Shown: in pieces, positions 41,795-50,975 of the stretch
How the letters are laid out: each line of letters begins with the position of its first letter
Numbering within the stretch: position 1 is the first letter of the stretch
Assembly: GCF_900604335.1 (NCBI RefSeq)
Contig: NZ_UWOD01000002.1
Location: 248,001 to 312,000 of the forward strand
Direction: 5' to 3'
Length of the DNA stretch: 64,000 bases
Origin: Intestinibacillus sp. Marseille-P6563
GTDB taxonomy: Bacteria; Bacillota; Clostridia; Oscillospirales; Butyricicoccaceae
Made by a program: the position numbers and the translations under genes
The notes under the pieces: model-generated
What the model saw: only the letters and a program-made list of their open reading frames with translations
Database searches by the model: none
What the model was told of the DNA's origin: nothing

Positions 41795-42946
41795 TTACAG
41801 AGCACGTACCGAGATCATGCCGTCAATGGCGCGCAGATCTTCCAGATTGGCTTCGGTGGGCGGCTCGGCAGTGTCGACGATGGTATAAGCATAGTCGCCG
41901 CGCGAACGGTTGCCCATGTTTTCGATGTTGCACCGAACGGCTGCGGTGATGGAGGCGATCATGTTCGGGATGTTCCGATGGATCATGCAGATGCGGTAAC
42001 CGCCTTCATACGGCACCTTGAGGTTCGGGAAGTTGACCGAATTGCGGATGGTACCCTTCTCCAGGTATTCGGTGATCTCATAAACGGCCATCTCGGCGCA
42101 GTTGTCCTCGCTCTCGGGCGTGGATGCACCCAGATGCGGCAGCGTGATGGCATTTTCCTGCGCGAGAATGCAGTCGGATGCAAAGTCGGAGACATAAGCT
42201 GCGACCTTGCCGCTTTCGAGCGCCTTCGCCATAGCTTCCACGTCGACCAGTTCGCCGCGGGCCAGGTTGATGACGCGAACGCCGTCCTTCATCTTTTCAA
42301 TGCTCTCGGCATTGATGGTGTTGCGGGTGTCGGGCGTCAGCGGTACATGGATGGTGATGTAGTCGCAGTTTGCAAGCAGCTCATTGAGGTCGGTCACGTG
42401 ACGCACCGAGCGGGACAGCTGCAGCGCTCCGTCGACCGACAGATACGGGTCATAGCCCCAGACATCCATGTCGAGGCCAATGGCAGCGTTAGCGACCTTG
42501 ACGCCAATGGCGCCCAGACCGATGACACCCAGACGCTTGCCCGAAATTTCCGGACCAGCATAGGTTGCCTTGCCCTTTTCGGCAGCCGGGCCGATGTCCG
42601 GTGTGCCCTTGAGGCCCTTGACCCAGTTGACGCCCTGCACGATCTTACGCGAAGCGAGCAGCAGCGCGCAGATGACCAGTTCCTTAACTGCATTGGCGTT
42701 CGCACCCGGGGTATTGAAGACCACGATGCCCTGCTCTGAGCACTTGTCGATCGGGATGTTGTTCACGCCAGCACCGGCACGGGCAATGCACTTGAGGTCC
42801 TTCGGGAACTCGACGTCATGCAGCTTGGCCGAACGCACCAGAACGGCATCGTAATCGGTCAGATCTTCGCTGTATGTATACTTGGCCGGGTCCAGCTTAT
42901 CCAGACCCTGCTTGCTGATTTTATTGTATAATTTCACCTGATACAT
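41795..42946 (-). CDS. serA: D-3-phosphoglycerate dehydrogenase
   Basis: 383 residues, short SerA with a C-terminal ACT domain. It oxidises 3-phosphoglycerate to phosphohydroxypyruvate, first step of serine synthesis. NAD loop GLGAIGVKVANAAIG, substrate and catalytic regions INLARGELVDVEAMAKALES (Arg) and LPHLGASTPESEDNCAEMA (His pair). The ACT part (ICMIHRNIPNMIASITAAV) may sense serine. Follows serC in one operon. Confidence 0.95.
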   Translation of the reverse strand: MYQVKLYNKISKQGLDKLDPAKYTYSEDLTDYDAVLVRSAKLHDVEFPKDLKCIARAGAGVNNIPIDKCSEQGIVVFNTPGANANAVKELVICALLLASRKIVQGVNWVKGLKGTPDIGPAAEKGKATYAGPEISGKRLGVIGLGAIGVKVANAAIGLDMDVWGYDPYLSVDGALQLSRSVRHVTDLNELLANCDYITIHVPLTPDTRNTINAESIEKMKDGVRVINLARGELVDVEAMAKALESGKVAAYVSDFASDCILAQENAITLPHLGASTPESEDNCAEMAVYEITEYLEKGTIRNSVNFPNLKVPYEGGYRICMIHRNIPNMIASITAAVRCNIENMGNRSRGDYAYTIVDTAEPPTEANLEDLRAIDGMISVRAL

Positions 42947-43021
42947 GGGAATCCCCTCCTATGAAAAAATGAAAGGGGGCATGGGGCCCTGTCCCCCAGC
43001 GGCCCCATCCCCGGTATAAAA

Positions 43022-44113
43022 TTACGCGTTATCGGCTGCGAACTTCTTCATGAAGTCGATCAGCTTTTCTACGCCTTCCATCGGCATAGCATTGTAGATG
43101 GATGCGCGCATGCCGCCGACCGAACGGTGGCCCTTGAGGTTGGACATGCCGGCTGCCATGGATTCCTTGGCAAACTTGGCGTCCAGTTCATCATTGCCGG
43201 TGCGGAAGGTGACGTTCATGTTGCTGCGCGAATCCTTACGCGCCACGGCCTTGTAGAAGTCCTGGCTGTCCAGATAGTCGTACAGCATGCCGGCACGCTT
43301 CTCCGCGCGCTCCTGCATGGCCTTGACGCCGCCCATCTGCTCGACCCATTCGAGCACCAGACCGAGGATGTAGATGCCATAGGTCGGGGGCGTATTGTAC
43401 ATGGAGTCCTTGTCAGCCATGGTCTTCCAGTCGAGCATGACCGGATACTTTTCGAGCGGGTAGTTCCCCAGCAGGTCTTCGCGCACGATGACGACCGTGA
43501 CGCCCGCGGGGCCCATGTTCTTCTGCGCGCCTGCATAGATGACGCCGTACTTGGATACGTCAACCGGCTTGGACAGGATGTTCGAGGACATATCGGCCAC
43601 CAGCGGCACGCCAGCCGGGGTCACCGGGTCATAGTGGTATTCGGTGCCGTAGATGGTGTTGTTGGCGCAGATGTAGAAATAGTCGGCATCCGGGCGGATG
43701 TCCAGCTCGTCCTGGCTGGGCACGTGGTCAAAATTGGTGTCCTTGGACGAGAACGCCAGATGGATGTCGCCGAACTTGAGCGCTTCCTTGTAAGCATTGT
43801 TTGCAAAGTTGCCGGTCAGGGCATAATCGGCCTTGCCGGTCTTGAGAAGGTTCATCGGGATGGCTGCGAACTGCGTGGTCGCGCCGCCCTGCAAAAACAG
43901 AACCTTGTAGCCCTCCGGGATGGACAGGACACGACGCAAAGAGGCCTCGGTTTCCTTAATGATCGTGTCATAGACCTTTGAGCGGTGACTCATCTCCATT
44001 ACGGACATACCGCTACCATGGTAGTTGGTCATTTCGGATGCAGCCTTTTCCAGTACGGAGAGCGGCAGCATCGAGGGTCCTGCGGAGAAGTTGTAAATTC
44101 TGGTTTCTGACAT
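43022..44113 (-). CDS. serC: phosphoserine aminotransferase
   Basis: 363 residues from MSETRIYNFSAGPSMLP, the standard start; the frame is open further upstream but without family support. PLP enzyme that makes phosphoserine from phosphohydroxypyruvate and glutamate. The PLP Lys lies in YAGAQKNMGPAGVTVVI. LKGHRSVGGMRASIYNAMPME near the end is characteristic. Upstream, a 5' leader of about 130 bases with a CTGCACTTTTTGTGCAG hairpin may be regulatory; no T-box motif seen. Confidence 0.96.
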   Translation of the reverse strand: MSETRIYNFSAGPSMLPLSVLEKAASEMTNYHGSGMSVMEMSHRSKVYDTIIKETEASLRRVLSIPEGYKVLFLQGGATTQFAAIPMNLLKTGKADYALTGNFANNAYKEALKFGDIHLAFSSKDTNFDHVPSQDELDIRPDADYFYICANNTIYGTEYHYDPVTPAGVPLVADMSSNILSKPVDVSKYGVIYAGAQKNMGPAGVTVVIVREDLLGNYPLEKYPVMLDWKTMADKDSMYNTPPTYGIYILGLVLEWVEQMGGVKAMQERAEKRAGMLYDYLDSQDFYKAVARKDSRSNMNVTFRTGNDELDAKFAKESMAAGMSNLKGHRSVGGMRASIYNAMPMEGVEKLIDFMKKFAADNA

Positions 44114-44277
44114 CTTGTAAGTAACCTGCCTTTCATTCGCGGCCACGGAGAATTTTCGGCTTTGCAAAAGTCTCTGCACAAAAAGTGCAGGGAAACTGCC
44201 TTTTCTCGCCCAAATCCCCTGTGAGCCTTTATAAATATACTATTTATTATAATCCACTTTTCCGGTTTTCTTCAAGG

Positions 44278-44306
44278 TTCACAGCCCATTTTTGTTATGG
44301 TATAAT
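44278..44306 (+). promoter_or_regulatory. promoter of the QueG-like gene unit
   Basis: TTCACA (44278-44283), 17-base spacer, TATAAT (44301-44306). On the other strand TTGAAG followed after 18 bases by TATAAT could serve serC; the two lie back to back in this short AT-rich gap. Confidence 0.6.
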
Positions 44307-44338
44307 GTATAAAAAAAGCAAGGAGAAGTCAGATACGG

Positions 44339-45220
44339 ATGATCATTCTGGATAGTTTGTGCGCCGTGGGCGGAATTTCGTCCGTAGGTGTCTGCGAATA
44401 CCGCGCGCTCACCCCCTGGATGGACGAGGGCGCCCGCGCCTGGGCCGAGCGGCTGTGCCCGGGTGCGCAAAGCGTTCTGGTGGCGCTGTTTCCCTATTTT
44501 ACCGGCCGCGCGCCCGGCAATCTGTCGCTTTATGCGCGGGGAACCGATTACCATACGGTCATCGCCCGCACGCTTGCCCCCTTTGCGGCCAAGTTGCAGC
44601 AAATCGAAGGGGTACAGGCCGTTGTGCTGACCGACGACTCCCCCCTGCCCGAGACCCAGGCGGCCCGTCTGGCGGGCGTGGGCAAGCTGGGCGAAAACGG
44701 TCTGATTTTCGACCCGGACTATGGTTCGTTCGTGTTCATCGGCACCATTTTGACCGACCGGCCATTTGCCCCTCTGCCTGCCGTACACGAATTTGACCCG
44801 CCGACCGCGCCGCCGGATATGAGCAGCCGCGTTTTGCAATGCAACCATTGCGGCGCGTGCCACCGGAACTGTCCGGGCGGCGCGCTGGGGCCGGACGGCA
44901 CAGTCGACCAGACGCGCTGCCTGTCCGCGCTGACCCAGCAAGGCGGCGAACTGTCGCCCGAAGCCGCGGCCCTGGTCACGCGGCATGACCGCATCTGGGG
45001 CTGTGACCAGTGCCAGACCATTTGCCCGCTCAACCGTTTGGTGCGGCACAGCCAGAACCCGGCGTTCTGCGAAAACCAAATCGCCTCGCTGTGCGAGGCC
45101 GATGTGGCTGGCCTCACCCGCCGTAAGTTTGCCGAAGCTTATCCCGACCGGGCGTTTACCTGGCGCGGCCCCAAGCCGCTTGTCCGCAACCTCAACCTAC
45201 AAAAGGAGTCCCATTCATGA
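44339..45220 (+). CDS. QueG-like 4Fe-4S double-cluster protein
   Basis: 293 residues. Similar in plan to epoxyqueuosine reductase: DUF1730-like N-terminal half (YARGTDYHTVIARTLAPFA, VGKLGENGLIFDPDYGSFVFI) and two cluster motifs, CNHCGACHRNCPGG and CDQCQTICPLN. It lacks the HEAT-repeat tail of long QueG, as many Firmicutes homologues do. Biological role is likely epoxyqueuosine reduction or a related B12-type reduction. Its stop overlaps the next start by four bases. Confidence 0.85.
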   Translation: MIILDSLCAVGGISSVGVCEYRALTPWMDEGARAWAERLCPGAQSVLVALFPYFTGRAPGNLSLYARGTDYHTVIARTLAPFAAKLQQIEGVQAVVLTDDSPLPETQAARLAGVGKLGENGLIFDPDYGSFVFIGTILTDRPFAPLPAVHEFDPPTAPPDMSSRVLQCNHCGACHRNCPGGALGPDGTVDQTRCLSALTQQGGELSPEAAALVTRHDRIWGCDQCQTICPLNRLVRHSQNPAFCENQIASLCEADVAGLTRRKFAEAYPDRAFTWRGPKPLVRNLNLQKESHS

Positions 45221-46608
45221 CCGATACCCCACTTTATGAAGCCCTGTGCGCCCTGGCGGCGCGTAAGACTACCCGTTTCCACATGCCCGGCCACAAGGGC
45301 TATCCCCTGTTCGATGCCTTTGCCGGGGTGTTTCCGCTCGATTTTACCGAAACCTACGACACCGGCAACCTATACGAGCAAACCGGCCCCATTCGGCTGG
45401 CCGAGCAGCGCGCGGCGGCCTATTATCAGGCGGTCGACTGCCATTTTCTGACCGGCGGCTCGACCCAGGGGGTACAGGCCATGCTCGCCGCCGCCTGCGG
45501 CGACGGCGGCACCGTCCTGCTCGACCGCACCTGCCACAAAAGTACGGCCAGCGCCTGCGCGCTGTTTGACTTGACGCCCCATTTTCTCTCCCCCGCCCCG
45601 CTCGAGCCGTTCGGCATCGGTGCGGCGCTCGATTTGACCCAAACCGAAGCGCTGCTGTGCCGCCACCCGGAAGCGGCCGCGCTGCTGATTGTATCGCCCA
45701 ACTATTATGGCGTGATGCAGGACATCCCCGCGCTGGCGGACCTGTGCCACCGGTACGGCAAAAAATTGTTGGTGGACGCCGCGCACGGCGCGCATCTGCC
45801 CGCCCTGGGGCTGCCCTCCCCGGTCGCGCAGGGGGCCGACGCGGCCGTGATGAGCGCGCACAAGACGCTGCCCAGTCTGGGTCAGGGCGCGTATCTGATT
45901 TTCGGCGAGGGCATGGACGGTTCCGCCCTGCGCGCCGCCGAAAGCATGGTGGGCACCTCCAGCCCATCCTATCCCATTTTGGCGTCGCTCGACCTGGCCC
46001 GCGCCTGGTTGGAGGGCCAAGGCGGCGCGGCCTATGCCCATGCCGCCGAGCAAACCGCAGCGCTGCGCGCCTGGCTGCCCGCGCATACGGCGTTTGGGGT
46101 TCTGACCGAAGCGGGCGCGCCGCGGCTCGACCCCTGCCGCCTGACCGTGTGCAGCGCGCTGGGAGGTGTCAGCGGCCACGCCCTGTCCGACCGGCTGTAT
46201 GACGGATATGGCATTGCCTGCGAAATGGCCGACGACCGCAATCTGGTGTGCATCGTGTCGGGCGCCGACCGGGACAACGACCTCGCTGCCCTGCAAACGG
46301 CGCTGGCAGAACTCTCGGCCGGATGCCCAGCCGTCCAGCCCCCGCGCAGCTTGCCCATGCCGCCGCCCGCGCGGCAAGCGTGCTCGGTGCGCCGCGCCTG
46401 GTTCGCGCCGCGCCGGACCGTACCCGTGGAAGAAGCCGCCGGATCCGTGTGCGCCCGCCCGGTAACGCCCTATCCGCCCGGCATCCCGGTGCTGTGGCCG
46501 GGGGAGGAAATCGAACGAAAACACGTTGAATTTCTGACCGAACGATGCTATAATACTGTCAGCGAAGTTCAGATTTGTGCAAACGATGTGAGGGGGAACG
46601 TTCCATGA
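45217..46608 (+). CDS. Orn/Lys/Arg decarboxylase-family PLP enzyme
   Basis: 463 residues. Fold-type I PLP enzyme: TTRFHMPGHKGYPLF (start signature), TGGSTQGVQAMLAA, VSPNYYGVMQDIPAL, DAAHGAHLPAL, and the PLP Lys in MSAHKTLPSLGQGAYL. Relatives include YaaO/SpeA; several clostridial homologues sit in this same order before darA and holB. Substrate (lysine, arginine or ornithine) is not resolved. The C-terminal domain is shorter than in classical arginine decarboxylase. The reading frame is very GC-rich compared with flanking accessory genes. Confidence 0.9.
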   Translation: MTDTPLYEALCALAARKTTRFHMPGHKGYPLFDAFAGVFPLDFTETYDTGNLYEQTGPIRLAEQRAAAYYQAVDCHFLTGGSTQGVQAMLAAACGDGGTVLLDRTCHKSTASACALFDLTPHFLSPAPLEPFGIGAALDLTQTEALLCRHPEAAALLIVSPNYYGVMQDIPALADLCHRYGKKLLVDAAHGAHLPALGLPSPVAQGADAAVMSAHKTLPSLGQGAYLIFGEGMDGSALRAAESMVGTSSPSYPILASLDLARAWLEGQGGAAYAHAAEQTAALRAWLPAHTAFGVLTEAGAPRLDPCRLTVCSALGGVSGHALSDRLYDGYGIACEMADDRNLVCIVSGADRDNDLAALQTALAELSAGCPAVQPPRSLPMPPPARQACSVRRAWFAPRRTVPVEEAAGSVCARPVTPYPPGIPVLWPGEEIERKHVEFLTERCYNTVSEVQICANDVRGNVP

Positions 46609-46928
46609 AAATGTTGCTTGCCATCGTCAATTACGACGATTCCCGCAATGTGATGAGCCATTTGATGAAAGCCGGTTTTTCCATTACCAAGCTGGCCAGT
46701 ACCGGCGGCTTTCTCCGCTCGGGGAACGTGACCATCCTCATCGGCCTGGAAGACCATCAGGTCGACGATGCGTTCGAGATCATCCGCACCTATTCGACGT
46801 CCCGCCGCCAGATCGTGCCCATGACCACCGATTTGGGACTGGGCGCCGCGCCCCCCATGCCGATGGAAGTTTCGGTCGGCGGCGCGACCGTGTTCGTGCT
46901 GGGCGTCGAACGGTTTGAGAAAATATAA
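46605..46928 (+). CDS. darA: cyclic-di-AMP receptor DarA (PstA, DUF970)
   Basis: 107 residues from the ATG after GAGGGGGAACG. PII-like fold: MKMLLAIVNYDDSRNVMSHL, LMKAGFSITKLASTGGFLRSGN, VTILIGLEDHQVDDAFEIIR and a final strand GGATVFVLGVERFEKI. The TGGF and GNVT elements are the known c-di-AMP contacts. It signals c-di-AMP level in the cytoplasm; the downstream target is not established. Tightly linked to holB downstream, as in many Firmicutes. Confidence 0.93.
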   Translation: MKMLLAIVNYDDSRNVMSHLMKAGFSITKLASTGGFLRSGNVTILIGLEDHQVDDAFEIIRTYSTSRRQIVPMTTDLGLGAAPPMPMEVSVGGATVFVLGVERFEKI

Positions 46929-47804
46929 ATGGCCGGATTACACCTCCCTGCGGGGAATCAAGCGGTCCAGGACAGCCTGCGCGCGGCGCTGAGCAGCCGA
47001 TTCCCGCAGGCTGTTTTATTGATCGGCCCACCCGGCAGCGGCAAAATGGATTTGGCCCGGCAACTGGCCGCCGCGCTGCTGTGCACCGGCGACGGGGAAC
47101 GGCCCTGCGGCGTGTGTCCCTCCTGCCGCAAGCTGGCACACGATGCACACCCCGATCTCGACATCATTGACGAGGGCGAAAGCGATCTGCCGGTCGCCCT
47201 GGCGCGGGACATCCGCGCCAAGGTCTGCGTACTGCCCAACGACGGCGACCGCCGTGTGGTCATCCTGCGGCATGCGCACAAACTCAATACCGCGGCGCAG
47301 AACGCGCTGCTCAAGGTGCTCGAGGAGCCGCCCCGGTATGCGTTCTTCGTGCTCACCAGTGAGCAGCCGGGCGAAATCTTGGAAACCATCCGTTCGCGGT
47401 GCACCCGGTATCAGCTGGCGCCCGCGCAGGCGCCCGACGAATATGAACTTCTGCCCCTCATCCAGCCCTTCCTTCACGCGTTGGCGGACGGCGATGAATA
47501 CCACATGCTTCTGGCAGCCATGGCCTTGGAAAAGCAGCCCAAAGCCGGATTTCAGGCGATTTTAGGCCTTGTGCAGACCGCGCTGCGCGATGCGGTCTTT
47601 TATTCCCAGGCGCTTTCGGGCGCCCTGCTGCCCAGTTTAGCCGACGATTTGCAGCGTCTGGCGGCCCGTGTCCCCTGCGACCGACTGCTCCAGCTGTATG
47701 ATTTTTGCGGAACACTGTCCCGCCGCGCCGAAACCAATGCTGCGGCGGCCATTCAATGCGCCGGCCTCTGCGCCGGGGCATATCAAATCTGTTTCCCCAG
47801 TTAA
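46929..47804 (+). CDS. holB: DNA polymerase III delta' subunit
   Basis: 291 residues. Clamp-loader AAA+ protein. P-loop-like GPPGSGKMDLARQLA, zinc module CGVCPSCRKLAHDAHPD, sensor region RVVILRHAHKLNTAAQNALLK, VLEEPPRYAFFVLTSEQ and the sensor-1 block ETIRSRCTRYQL. Follows darA by zero bases. The C-terminal part is weakly conserved. Confidence 0.92.
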   Translation: MAGLHLPAGNQAVQDSLRAALSSRFPQAVLLIGPPGSGKMDLARQLAAALLCTGDGERPCGVCPSCRKLAHDAHPDLDIIDEGESDLPVALARDIRAKVCVLPNDGDRRVVILRHAHKLNTAAQNALLKVLEEPPRYAFFVLTSEQPGEILETIRSRCTRYQLAPAQAPDEYELLPLIQPFLHALADGDEYHMLLAAMALEKQPKAGFQAILGLVQTALRDAVFYSQALSGALLPSLADDLQRLAARVPCDRLLQLYDFCGTLSRRAETNAAAAIQCAGLCAGAYQICFPS

Positions 47805-47824
47805 AATGCTTAGGAGGACCCCCA

Positions 47825-48868
47825 TTGACGAATATTATTGGTGTCCGCTTTAAAAAAGTGGGCAAAGTGTATTATTTTGACCCGCACGGGCTGGAAGTCC
47901 GTCCGGGTGAGCACGTGATCGTCGAAACGGCACGTGGCATCGAATGCGGCGAATGCGCGCTTGGCAACACCGATGTGGACGACAGCCAGGTGGTCAAGCC
48001 GCTCAAAAAAGTGGTACGCATCGCCACCGAGACCGACTTGCAGGTCGCGCGCGGCAATGAGCAGCAAGCACGCGAAGCGTTCGACATCTGCAAAGCCAAG
48101 ATCGCCGAGCACGGTCTGGACATGAATCTGGTGTCGGTCGAATGCACCTTTGATTTAAACAAGATCCTGTTTTACTTCACCGCCGATGGCCGTGTGGACT
48201 TCCGTGCCCTGGTCAAGGACCTGGCGTCCATCTTCCGTACCCGCATTGAGCTGCGCCAGATCGGTGTGCGCGACGAAGCCAAGATGATCGGCGGTCTGGG
48301 CATCTGCGGTCGGGAACTGTGCTGCGCCAGCTATCTGGAGGATTTTCAGCCGGTGTCCATCAACATGGCCAAGGACCAAAACCTGTCGCTCAATCCGGCC
48401 AAGATCTCGGGCACCTGCGGCCGCCTGATGTGCTGCCTGAAGTACGAATATGAAGGCTATCACGAAATGCAGAAGGTGACGCCCAAGGTCGAAAGCCTGG
48501 TGGAGACGCCCGAAGGCCGCGGCACGGTCGTATCGACCCAGATGCTCTGCGGCACCTGCAAAGTGCAGCTGGAGGATGCGCCCGACACGCCCAAGACCTT
48601 CTGCTGTCAGGACTGCGTGATGCTGCGGTCGGGTCGCGCCAAGCGCACCCCCAACCACACCGAATCTGCTCCCAAGCCGGAAAAGCCGGTCAAGACCGAA
48701 AAACCGGTGATGGAGGAAAGTTCTGCCGCGCTGCCGCCCGAAGAGGAGGCAGCTGTGCCCGCTGGCGAGGGCGGAGAATCCAAACCGCGCCGCCGACGCC
48801 GGGGTGGTGCACGCCGCCGCCGGAAGCCCAGCGGAGAGGGCGCTTCTGAGTCGCCGACCCAAGAATAA
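47825..48868 (+). CDS. ricT: PSP1-domain protein, RicT/YaaT-like
   Basis: 347 residues from a TTG after AGGAGGACCCC. The PSP1 domain includes TARGIECGECALGN and LVSVECTFDLNKILFYFTADG, then the Cys-rich core GICGRELCCASYLEDFQPVS, CGRLMCCLKYEYEGYHE and CCQDCVML. In Bacillus, RicT with RicA and RicF forms an iron-sulphur complex needed for RNase Y-dependent RNA maturation and sporulation. A long basic/Arg-rich tail of about 60 residues (RRRRRGGARRRRKPS) follows and may bind RNA. Last gene of the decarboxylase-darA-holB-ricT operon. Confidence 0.88.
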   Translation: MTNIIGVRFKKVGKVYYFDPHGLEVRPGEHVIVETARGIECGECALGNTDVDDSQVVKPLKKVVRIATETDLQVARGNEQQAREAFDICKAKIAEHGLDMNLVSVECTFDLNKILFYFTADGRVDFRALVKDLASIFRTRIELRQIGVRDEAKMIGGLGICGRELCCASYLEDFQPVSINMAKDQNLSLNPAKISGTCGRLMCCLKYEYEGYHEMQKVTPKVESLVETPEGRGTVVSTQMLCGTCKVQLEDAPDTPKTFCCQDCVMLRSGRAKRTPNHTESAPKPEKPVKTEKPVMEESSAALPPEEEAAVPAGEGGESKPRRRRRGGARRRRKPSGEGASESPTQE

Positions 48869-48870
48869 GC

Positions 48871-48900
48871 AAAAAGACCTGCCGCTGGGCAGGTCTTTTT
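48871..48900 (+). terminator. terminator after ricT
   Basis: AAAAAGACCTGCC, GCTG, GGCAGGTCTTTTT, two bases after the stop. Confidence 0.95.
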
Positions 48901-48907
48901 ATGGAGA

Positions 48908-48939
48908 AAGCCGCGCGAACGAATCGTTCGCGCGGCTTT
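48908..48939 (-). terminator. terminator of the polysaccharide deacetylase gene
   Basis: AAAGCCGCGCGAACGA and TCGTTCGCGCGGCTTT, nearly touching; convergent to the previous terminator. Confidence 0.92.
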
Positions 48940-48945
48940 TGCTGC

Positions 48946-50658
48946 TTAATAACGGGCTTCGTAGGTACCGTTTTTGATTTTTTCTACGGTCGAATCCCGG
49001 AAGTCGGTATACACTTCGCCCGGCTCCATTTCGACACCCTTAATGCGTGCCAATTCTTCCACCGTGACGAAAGCATAACCCTGTTCGCTCAGCTCGTCGA
49101 TGGCTGCCAGCGCACCTTCCAGCGTGCAGTCACGCAGGTCGTGCATCAGGACGATGTCGCCATCCTTGGCATTTTCCACGATCACGCTGCGGATATGCTC
49201 GGCATTGCGGTATTTCCAGTCCTCGGTGTCCACGCTCCAGTTGATGATCGGCAGGCCGAGTTCCTTGGCCGCATTCTTGACATCATCGTTGACCGCGCCG
49301 CCAACCGGACGGAATACCGTCGGCTTTTCGCCGCAGTAAGACTTGATCAGTTCATCGTTGGACTGAATCTGTTCAATGATGGTGTCATAGCTCTTTTTGG
49401 TGAGCACACCCGGATGGTCCATCGTGTGGTTGCCCAGTTCATGCCCTTCGGCCAGGTAGCGGTCCATATGGGTATGGAAATCCTTGATGCGGTAGCCGCA
49501 CATAAAGAACGTTGCATGTGCGCCGCGCTCCTGCAAGCCATTGAGTAGGCGGGCGGTCAGACCCGAGGAACCGCCTGTCGGGCCATCGTCAAAGGTCAGG
49601 GCCACATAAGCATCTGCCTTGGGGATGGGCGGCCGCTTCTCGGGCAGAGCTTCGCCCAAGCTGGTCAGATAAGCGACCTGGCTGGTGGCGTTTGCAAAAC
49701 TCTGCGAACCGATCATGCAGACTTCGCCTTCGCCTGCTTCGGAATACTCCAGCATGCTCGTGAGCAGGCTGGACGAAACATACAGAACTTCGTCCTGCAC
49801 CAGAACGTCCTTGGAATCGCCCTTGGCGTCCTTGCCGTCGACCTTGGCGCCGCCGTCGCTGGTCAGCTCGATGGATTTTTCCCCAATCGTCAGCTTGGCG
49901 CCGCCGTCGTCCAGATCTTCTGCCTGACCGTCCAGGACACAAGCCACGGCCTTGGCCGGCAGATAGTATTTATCGTTGGCGATCATGGGCGTATACAGTA
50001 CTTCATCGCCATCCATCAGGTCGACATTTTCGCCATTTTTGACAACATAGTCGGAATCGGTGCGGAACACCAGGCTATTGGCCAACAGGGTGGCACGCGG
50101 TACGCCCAGCGTTTCCACAGCCTTCTGGCCCAGCTTCTCGATGTCCTTATCCTTGATTTCCTTGCGCTTGGTGTTGACGATCACGCTGGATGTCGTGCTG
50201 TCCTCGGCATAGCCCCAGGCAAATGCCTGCGACACGGCCTTGACCGGTACATACAGCGTGCCATTCGTGTTGACAGCCGGGGACGATACCGGTACGTTTT
50301 CTTCCCCGCCGGTGATCTCCGTGCCGTCTACGGCGATTTTCACTGCCGTTTTGTCCAGGGTCAACGTAGCCGTCTGTGCTGCGTTATCCCATTCCATCTC
50401 CAGCCCCAGGGCATCCGACAGTCCGCGAATCGGGACCATCGCATCGCCGGCTTCCGAGCGGTACACCGCCGCATTCTCTCCCAGCGAAACTTCTTTGCCA
50501 TTGAGCATGGCGCGATCGTTGCCCTCCTGCAGAACCAGCTCACTCGACGAGCCGCCGAGCAGCGGAAATCCGCCTGCGCTTGCGCCGCTGATCAGCGGCG
50601 GCAGGATGGCCAGACAGAATACGATCGCCATTAAAACAGCGCCAATTTTCCATTTCAT
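48946..50658 (-). CDS. polysaccharide deacetylase with copper-amine-oxidase-type N-domains
   Basis: 570 residues. A signal anchor (MKWKIGAVLMAIVFCLAILP) is followed by two stalk-like CuAO N-terminal-type domains (NGKEVSLGENAAVYRSEAGD, MVPIRGLSDALGLEMEWDNA, LYVPVKAVSQAFAWGYAED, YYLPAKAVACVLDG), known to bind cell-wall polymers. The C-terminal NodB domain has VALTFDDGPTGGSSG, ATFFMCGYRI, EGHELGNHTMDHP, FRPVGGAVNDDVKNAAK and DIVLMHDL. It removes acetyl groups from wall glycans. The TFDDGP and NHTMDHP metal-binding and catalytic motifs are intact. Confidence 0.9.
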   Translation of the reverse strand: MKWKIGAVLMAIVFCLAILPPLISGASAGGFPLLGGSSSELVLQEGNDRAMLNGKEVSLGENAAVYRSEAGDAMVPIRGLSDALGLEMEWDNAAQTATLTLDKTAVKIAVDGTEITGGEENVPVSSPAVNTNGTLYVPVKAVSQAFAWGYAEDSTTSSVIVNTKRKEIKDKDIEKLGQKAVETLGVPRATLLANSLVFRTDSDYVVKNGENVDLMDGDEVLYTPMIANDKYYLPAKAVACVLDGQAEDLDDGGAKLTIGEKSIELTSDGGAKVDGKDAKGDSKDVLVQDEVLYVSSSLLTSMLEYSEAGEGEVCMIGSQSFANATSQVAYLTSLGEALPEKRPPIPKADAYVALTFDDGPTGGSSGLTARLLNGLQERGAHATFFMCGYRIKDFHTHMDRYLAEGHELGNHTMDHPGVLTKKSYDTIIEQIQSNDELIKSYCGEKPTVFRPVGGAVNDDVKNAAKELGLPIINWSVDTEDWKYRNAEHIRSVIVENAKDGDIVLMHDLRDCTLEGALAAIDELSEQGYAFVTVEELARIKGVEMEPGEVYTDFRDSTVEKIKNGTYEARY

Positions 50659-50815
50659 AGCGTGCTTACCTTCTCCCACAGAATGAAATAATTCCCGCCC
50701 AGTGTGCCCGCCTGCGGCGGCCGCCATCTCCGCCCCATGCACCGCTGGCAACACTCTTTGGGTTCTCGCCTATTATAACATATTCTACGACATTTCGGGT
50801 AACAAAATGACAAAA

Positions 50816-50852
50816 AAAACGCAGGAATCCGGAAAAATCTCCTGCGTTTTTT
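50816..50852 (-). terminator. terminator of the kinase/SDR unit
   Basis: AAAACGCAGGA, loop, TCCTGCGTTTTTT. Lies between the kinase stop at 50976 and the deacetylase start on the minus strand. Confidence 0.85.
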
Positions 50853-50975
50853 GACTTTTGCATCCGGGCTGCGGCACGATTGTTTCCAAGTTGCATCATC
50901 CCGTCCGGTCCGGCTGCCTTTCCCATTATATCGCGTCCGGGCCCTGGGTAGCACTCTTTTTTCGAACGCTCCCGG

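Noticed and set aside
44114-44260. T-box or other amino-acid riboswitch before serC
   Set aside because: No AGGGTGGNACCGCG-like element; only one small hairpin seen.
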